DNA of 10,074 nt from Pseudomonadota bacterium. GTDB taxonomy: Bacteria > Desulfobacterota > Desulfobacteria > Desulfobacterales > Desulfosarcinaceae. The translations under genes and the position numbers were made by a program. The stretch lies in assembly GCA_023435265.1 (NCBI GenBank), contig JAEYRZ010000153.1, positions 1 through 10,074 on the forward strand, written 5' to 3'. The notes under the pieces are model-generated. The model did not search any database. It was given only the letters and a program-made list of their open reading frames with translations, and had not been told where the DNA came from. How positions within the stretch are numbered: the first letter of the stretch is position 1; each line of letters starts with the position of its first letter. Of the stretch, positions 5,911 to 10,074 are shown piece after piece.

Positions 5911-8582
5911 TCCCTTTGAAACGGTATCCGGCACTGCGCTGGGCCGTCATCCGGATCCAGGTTGTAATTGCCGTCCAAAAAACACTCGGCCAGTTTGTCC
6001 ACCATCGCCTCGTTGTGCATGAGCATATCCATCTGGCGGGTATAAATCAGCAATCTGCCAAGCAAATCCAGTTTTTCGCGGATTCGTGGGGCTTCGAGTT
6101 TTTCGAGCCGGGCCGTAACCCGATCGTTGACCGTATTGACCATGAAGCCGCCGGCGGTCAGCACCTTTTCGATGACGCGCGCCCGCCGGTTGCGGCGCAA
6201 TTCGTCGGCGGCGCCGCCTTTGAATTGGAAGTTGATGTAATTCTTGGCGGCCGTCCGACCGCAGTGGCTGTCCAGGACGCTGAAATGATAACCGACCCGC
6301 GAGCTGAAATTTAAATAGCGGTCGGAAATGATCGCATAACTCTTTTCGCCGAAGCGTTCGGCCGCGATGTGCGGCGGCGTCAGCAGCTGGCGCCCCATCA
6401 CTGAGAAAAACCCCCCCAGGTGGATCGGACGGGGTTCGCGGCAGATGAGTTCATCGCAGATCATACCTTTGAGCAGTGCTCCGAAAGGCGCCGAAACGAC
6501 ATCCTCGGGGCGGATTTCGGATGACCGGACGGCATCTACGCGCAATCCCCCACCCAGATCGATGACATAAAGGTCCAGGGGCAGCGGTGCCTTGAGCCGT
6601 ACGGACAGTTTGCCGCGGTCGGTGACCAGATCGCCCAGCTGGAATATCTCTTCATACGATTTCTCGTGAATGAAGCGCATGATGTCGTGCAGCGTGCGGC
6701 AATTGGCGGGCGTAAAACCCGGCGCTTTGGGATCCTTCAGGTTGAGCGGCACGATGAGGTCCGCCCTGCGGCGCAGGGCATGATAGGTGGGGGTGTGATG
6801 CATGATCCCGCTGAAGCGGACCGCGGATTCAAGCAGTTCCGGGGCGCGGCCCAGGTATACCCTGGCGTTGAACGCATCCACGGTTACCTCTGTTCCGGGC
6901 GTGAGGACCTGCGTGGCCCGCTCGAGATTGAGCAGTGTCGGTACCATGTATTCGCGGGCCAGCGAGGACATGTGCCCGGCGATGTTTCCCGTCTCGGTGA
7001 GGATGGCCCTTGCCTTGGGCATGGCCATGACCAACTGGGGGGAAGCGGCTGCCGAAACCAGGACTGCGCCGTCCGGAAAGGCGGCCAGGTCCGCCTCGGT
7101 GGCCACGATGTGGACCGGCCCGCAACCGGCCCCCACGCACCCGATATCGCCGCCTTCCAGGAGCAGCGGATAACCGGCCAGCGGTTCGGCCGCCGCTTTT
7201 GGAACCCCGCTTTCCGGGGCGTCCACGCGCAGCGGGCGGGCCTGCAGCAGCACCAGCCGGCTGTCCCGGTCCAAAGCCCACTCGATATCCTGCGGCCGGC
7301 CGAAATGAGTCTCGAGCCGCATCCCATATTCCGCCAGCTGCCGCGCCTGATCTTCGGTCAGGCACGGCAGTCGGCGTTCGCGGTCGGGCACCGCTTCCTC
7401 GGCGAGCTTCCCGTCCGCAAGGGCCACCAGCCGGGCCGGCTTGTCCGCAGTCTCGGATTCCACCAGAACGTGTGGGGCCTGCCGGGTGAAGACATGGGCA
7501 TCCGGGGAAATCACCCCGTCGACGACATAAGGCCCCAATCCCCAGACCGATTTGATCAGAATCCGGTCGTCCAGAGGATCGATGGGGCTGCGCGTGTACA
7601 TCACGCCGCTGGCTTTTGCATCGATCATCTCCTGGCAGGCCACGGCCATGACCGCTTCCTGGAACGTGATCGCCATGTGCAGCCGGTAGCTGATGGCATG
7701 CGGCGTGAAAAGGCTGGCCAGGATGTTTTTGTATTCCTCCAGAATCCGCCCGGCCGGTACGTTGAGGACGGTCAGGTACTGCCCGGCAAAGGAAAGGGCG
7801 CTGTCCTCCCCCAGAGCGCTGCTGCGCATGGAGATGTTCGGCGACGTGCCGCCGATCTCGCGGGTAAGGCGCGCGTGGGCTTTTTGGATGGCGTCGGCCA
7901 GATCCGGGGGGATTTCGGCCTGAAGCAGCCGTTTCCGGATCTCCTGACTGACTTGCAGAATGGTTTCGGCTTCGATGAGATCGGCCTTGGCCTTCATGCG
8001 CATGATGATTTCGGCCAGGTTGTTGGCCTCGATGTAGCGGCGGAAGGCGGTCGTGGTGATCGCGAATCCCCGGGGCGTGGGAATGCCCAGTCGGTTCATG
8101 ATCTCGCCGACGTTCGCGTTTTTGGCGCCCACCGCGTCGACCGACTCCCGCCCGATGCGGCTGTAGTCAAGCAGCAGGTCGTCGCCCGCCGCCGCGCTGC
8201 GGGTGATCTCGCCCTTTTCGAGTTTGATCTTGCGATGAATTTCATCCAATGCCGCGTAAAGCAACGGATAAGGGCGTCCCGCCATCTTTTCCAGGCAGTC
8301 GATCATCCGCGCGGCGTGAAAGATGCTGCGCATGGTTTGGGCTTCGATATAAGCGGGGCCGAACACAGTGTGGCCTTGAAGCTTGTGCTCGATGTCCGAA
8401 ATGATTTTGAGCAGTTGGGCATTCGAATCCAGCAAGGTTTGAAAGTTGGCGTACTTGCGGCGGAACACCGCCATCAGCTGTTCGCGTGCGGCCGCGCCGC
8501 CATCTGCCTTCCCGGTCCAGAATTTGAGTTTTCGGAGTATTCGCATTGCGTATGGGCTCGAGCCCCTTGCGGGGCGTCGCAT
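5907..8582 (-). CDS. PEP synthase-like protein lacking the TIM barrel, with a novel C-terminal domain
   Basis: This 891-aa protein is related to PEP synthase and pyruvate phosphate dikinase. Residues 1-140 are a charged, probably helical extension not found in PEP synthase. From about 140 to 450 comes the PPDK N-terminal ATP-grasp domain: VGAKNANVGE (near 151), SMRSSALGEDSALSFAGQY (near 251), ASGVMYTRSPIDP (about 323-335) and GRPQDIEWALD with LLQARP (about 427-449). The mobile phosphohistidine domain follows, with TETGNIAGHMSSLARE and the expected catalytic histidine at about position 537. Here the resemblance ends. Instead of the PEP/pyruvate-binding TIM barrel with its catalytic cysteine there are about 300 residues (594-891) I cannot assign, including CRTLHDIMRFIHEKS, LYVIDLGGG and SSRVGYHFSVLDSHCG. 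It can plausibly move phosphate from ATP to histidine, but the final acceptor is unknown. The start could also be ATG at 8546 (MRILRKLKFW). It is first in a two-gene operon. Confidence 0.88.
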   Translation of the reverse strand: MRRPARGSSPYAMRILRKLKFWTGKADGGAAAREQLMAVFRRKYANFQTLLDSNAQLLKIISDIEHKLQGHTVFGPAYIEAQTMRSIFHAARMIDCLEKMAGRPYPLLYAALDEIHRKIKLEKGEITRSAAAGDDLLLDYSRIGRESVDAVGAKNANVGEIMNRLGIPTPRGFAITTTAFRRYIEANNLAEIIMRMKAKADLIEAETILQVSQEIRKRLLQAEIPPDLADAIQKAHARLTREIGGTSPNISMRSSALGEDSALSFAGQYLTVLNVPAGRILEEYKNILASLFTPHAISYRLHMAITFQEAVMAVACQEMIDAKASGVMYTRSPIDPLDDRILIKSVWGLGPYVVDGVISPDAHVFTRQAPHVLVESETADKPARLVALADGKLAEEAVPDRERRLPCLTEDQARQLAEYGMRLETHFGRPQDIEWALDRDSRLVLLQARPLRVDAPESGVPKAAAEPLAGYPLLLEGGDIGCVGAGCGPVHIVATEADLAAFPDGAVLVSAAASPQLVMAMPKARAILTETGNIAGHMSSLAREYMVPTLLNLERATQVLTPGTEVTVDAFNARVYLGRAPELLESAVRFSGIMHHTPTYHALRRRADLIVPLNLKDPKAPGFTPANCRTLHDIMRFIHEKSYEEIFQLGDLVTDRGKLSVRLKAPLPLDLYVIDLGGGLRVDAVRSSEIRPEDVVSAPFGALLKGMICDELICREPRPIHLGGFFSVMGRQLLTPPHIAAERFGEKSYAIISDRYLNFSSRVGYHFSVLDSHCGRTAAKNYINFQFKGGAADELRRNRRARVIEKVLTAGGFMVNTVNDRVTARLEKLEAPRIREKLDLLGRLLIYTRQMDMLMHNEAMVDKLAECFLDGNYNLDPDDGPAQCRIPFQRE

Positions 8583-8653
8583 CTTCTTTACGAACTGTCA
8601 GGAGCTTTTACAGCCGACCCCGGCCTCGGTATCGTCATCGTCCGCCTGGTTCG

Positions 8654-8668
8654 GCGGCGGTCCGCCGC
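8654..8668 (-). other. GC-rich hairpin in the leader of the dikinase-like gene
   Basis: GCGGCGG and CCGCCGC flank a single T, so about 6 bp can pair around a 3-nt loop. It lies some 15-30 nt downstream of the predicted transcription start. No T-run follows, so it is not a clear attenuator; it may affect mRNA stability. Confidence 0.3.
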
Positions 8669-8689
8669 AGGGACGATGGAGCGATCCCG

Positions 8690-8719
8690 ATTATAACCGC
8701 CGCATGCGGAAGAAAACAA
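8690..8719 (-). promoter_or_regulatory. Candidate sigma-70 promoter for the dikinase-like operon
   Basis: On the minus strand a perfect -10 box TATAAT (8690-8695) is preceded by an 18-nt spacer and TTGTTT (8714-8719), matching three of six -35 positions, including the TTG. The start would fall near 8683, leaving an untranslated leader of about 100 nt. The spacer contains the palindrome CCGCATGCGG, a good position for a repressor or other regulator. Confidence 0.6.
8700..8709. repeat. 10-bp palindrome in the promoter spacer, possible operator
   Basis: CCGCATGCGG is a perfect inverted repeat located between the -35 and -10 boxes of the leftward promoter. It also lies about 160 bp upstream of the predicted start of the rightward sigma-54 promoter, a distance typical of activator sites for that class. 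A single short palindrome in GC-rich DNA can arise by chance. Confidence 0.35.
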
Positions 8720-8843
8720 TATTCCCGCCTGCCGCGGCCCGCCTCCGTGTAAACCGAGCAATAAGCAGGCCAACCCGCACGTGGAGCGCTGGATTGCACG
8801 CGATCAGCGAATCCCGTTGCCCGATGAACGTCTCGGGATCCGG

Positions 8844-8860
8844 TTGGCGTGCTCTTTGCA
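8844..8860 (+). promoter_or_regulatory. Sigma-54 (-24/-12) promoter for the sensor gene
   Basis: TTGGCGTGCTCTTTGCA fits the RpoN consensus YTGGCRYG-N4-TTGCW exactly, with GG at 8846-8847 and GC at 8858-8859 separated by the required 10 nt. Transcription would begin around 8871, leaving a short leader of about 39 nt before the ATG at 8910. Sigma-54 promoters need an enhancer-binding activator, so the sensor gene is likely off until a specific signal is present. No activator gene lies in this window. Confidence 0.72.
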
Positions 8861-8909
8861 CCGGCAGTGCGGGGAGATCGGGCGCCGTGCCATCATTCGG
8901 GGTCGATTC

Positions 8910-10074
8910 ATGAAACAGTTCAGACGTGCACCGCTGGAACACAGGACTATCGCAACGGTGCTCTTCATCGCGCTTGCGGCGGTCGCCGCCGGAACCGTGA
9001 TCAGCCTCTGGACCCGGCGGGAAATCGGCCGCGCGCTCACCTATCAATTCAACATGCAGCAGCTGGTCGTGGCCCGCAATATCCGCAGCGTGGTGGAACG
9101 CGAGTTGGGCCTGATCAAGCGGGAGCTTTTGTTGCTCGCGCACACCCTTCGGCAGTATGAACGCCAGGCCGAAATGCTTCCCGAAATCACGCGCGAAAGC
9201 CTCAAGCGGGTCGTGGAAAACGGTGTCCGCAAGATCGAGATCATCGATTTAAGCGAACGCTCCCAGGCGTTTTACCTGCCCTACCAGATGACGGCCGCCG
9301 CCGACATCACACCCGCCGTTTTCGAAGAGATTCACAAGCGCTTCCGGGTCGACGATCTCGGCGAATGGATCTCCGATCCGATTGTCGCGGATTCCGAACT
9401 GCTCCTCAAAATGGCGGTTCCGGCAAGCGCCGATAAGCGCCGCATCGTGCTCTTCCACATCAATATCGGGTGGTTTCTGAACGCGTTCATCAAGGATATC
9501 CGTTCAGGCGTGAGCGGTTATGCCTGGATCATCGACCGCAACGGAACATTTCTCTACCATCCCTTTGTGCCCTACATCGGCAGCAATGCGTTCGAAATCC
9601 GCGCCGTGCATTTCAAGCGCCACTCGTTTTCCGGAATCAACCGCATTCAGAGCGAAAGCATGCTCAGGGGCGAGGAGGGCGTCGGCGAATATACATCGGT
9701 CTGGCATCGGGGCGTGACCGGTGAAATACAAAAGTTGATCGCCTATACCCCCATCCGGGTCAGCGATGCGCCGCCCCAGTTCTGGTCGGTTGCCGTTGCG
9801 GCCCCTGTCTCGGAGATCGCCGACAGCATCCAGCGGCTCCAGTTGTGGCAGCTTTGGCTGCATGTATTGATGATCGGTTTTGTCGCCGCGGGCGCCGGCA
9901 CGGCGATTTACTTCGAGGTGCGTTGGTCGAAAAACCTTGAAAAGAAAGTTTCGAGCCGAACCGAAGCCCTGAAACGGTCCGAGGACAAATACCGCTCGCT
10001 GATCGAAAGCGCAGAAGACTTCATCTTTACGCTCGACTCCGAAAAAAAGTTTCTTTCTCTGAACAGCTATACGG
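8910..10074 (+). CDS. Membrane-bound Cache-PAS sensor protein, partial at window end
   Basis: At least 388 residues are encoded with no stop before the window ends, so the output domain (histidine kinase, diguanylate cyclase or other) is not visible. A short basic N-terminus leads into one membrane helix (about residues 13-34). A periplasmic region of about 280 residues follows, with a Cache-type signature SGYAWIIDRNGTFLYHP near residues 202-218, as in extracytoplasmic small-molecule sensor domains. A second membrane helix lies at about 315-336. A charged coiled-coil linker (WSKNLEKKVSSRTEALKRSE) then enters a PAS domain (DKYRSLIESAEDFIFTLDSE) cut by the window edge. ATG at 8910 is chosen because it precedes the first helix closely, has a GGGG sequence 7 nt upstream, and lies just downstream of the sigma-54 promoter. 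The ligand is unknown. Confidence 0.88.
   Translation, partial: MKQFRRAPLEHRTIATVLFIALAAVAAGTVISLWTRREIGRALTYQFNMQQLVVARNIRSVVERELGLIKRELLLLAHTLRQYERQAEMLPEITRESLKRVVENGVRKIEIIDLSERSQAFYLPYQMTAAADITPAVFEEIHKRFRVDDLGEWISDPIVADSELLLKMAVPASADKRRIVLFHINIGWFLNAFIKDIRSGVSGYAWIIDRNGTFLYHPFVPYIGSNAFEIRAVHFKRHSFSGINRIQSESMLRGEEGVGEYTSVWHRGVTGEIQKLIAYTPIRVSDAPPQFWSVAVAAPVSEIADSIQRLQLWQLWLHVLMIGFVAAGAGTAIYFEVRWSKNLEKKVSSRTEALKRSEDKYRSLIESAEDFIFTLDSEKKFLSLNSYT

Larger units (their letters stand above)
8583..8909. other. Divergent control region between the dikinase-like and sensor genes
   Basis: This stretch of about 327 bp carries no convincing gene. It holds a leftward sigma-70-type promoter (8690-8719), a 10-bp palindrome in that promoter's spacer (8700-8709), a GC-rich hairpin in the leftward leader (8654-8668) and a rightward sigma-54-type promoter (8844-8860). 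The plus-strand frame of the sensor gene is open back to 8697, but only GTG/TTG starts are available there and the sigma-54 element lies inside it, so I treat it as non-coding. Confidence 0.65.

Noticed and set aside
6666..8696. Long plus-strand open frame opposite the dikinase-like gene
   Set aside because: It is antisense to a gene with clear family motifs, and its translation is His/Arg/Gly-rich with no recognisable domain. High GC content at third codon positions keeps such antisense frames open.
8878..8894. Minus-strand TGGCACG, a perfect -24 element
   Set aside because: The matching -12 position reads CCGAT where TTGCA is required, so the essential GC is missing.
8697..8909. N-terminal extension of the sensor protein
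   Set aside because: Only GTG/TTG starts without ribosome-binding sites are available, and the sigma-54 promoter lies inside the frame; the ATG at 8910 fits a standard membrane-sensor N-terminus.
8691..9143. Minus-strand frame overlapping the sensor gene start
   Set aside because: It runs antisense to the clear sensor N-terminus and through the control region, has no family motif and no ribosome-binding site that I can see.

Overview
This GC-rich window (roughly 60% by eye) reads as chromosomal DNA from a Gram-negative bacterium. The PEP-synthase-like protein with a non-standard C-terminus and the Cache/PAS sensor behind a sigma-54-type promoter are the sort of genes found in Desulfobacterota (sulfate-reducer-like deltaproteobacteria). 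That placement is inferred from gene style only; there is no rRNA or marker gene here. I see no mobile element, tRNA, rRNA, CRISPR array or prophage.

Layout. (1) Positions 144-1818, minus strand: a tightly overlapping three-gene cassette. In transcription order it encodes a four-helix membrane protein (TTG start), a 97-aa protein of unknown function, and a single-domain ArsA/Get3-type ATPase. Adjacent genes overlap or nearly touch, which suggests translational coupling. (2) 1925-3667, minus: a CstA-family carbon-starvation/pyruvate-peptide transporter. It is separated from the cassette by 106 bp holding a perfect 28-bp GC-alternating palindrome. (3) 3668-4174: an intergenic region of about 500 bp with a candidate sigma-70 promoter that would give cstA a leader of about 295 nt. 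(4) 4175-5218, plus: an AI-2E/PerM-family membrane protein, convergent with (5). (5) 5236-8582, minus: a two-gene operon. The first gene encodes an 891-aa PEP-synthase-like protein that keeps the ATP-binding domain and phosphohistidine domain but lacks the PEP/pyruvate TIM barrel, having instead about 300 residues I cannot assign. The second encodes a membrane protein with a soluble C-terminal domain. (6) 8583-8909: a divergent control region with a sigma-70-type promoter facing left, a 10-bp palindrome inside its spacer, and a very good sigma-54 (-24/-12) promoter facing right. (7) 8910 to the window end, plus: the N-terminal part of a membrane-bound Cache-PAS sensor protein.

How they may work together. 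CstA-type carriers import pyruvate or peptides. The PEP-synthase-like protein has the domains that move phosphate from ATP to a histidine, so a link to pyruvate/PEP metabolism is possible but unproven. The divergent sensor and dikinase-like genes share a compact control region and may be co-regulated. The ATPase cassette has no visible connection to arsenic resistance. The least described parts are the C-terminal domain of the dikinase-like protein with its partner membrane protein, and the membrane protein/97-aa protein/ATPase cassette.
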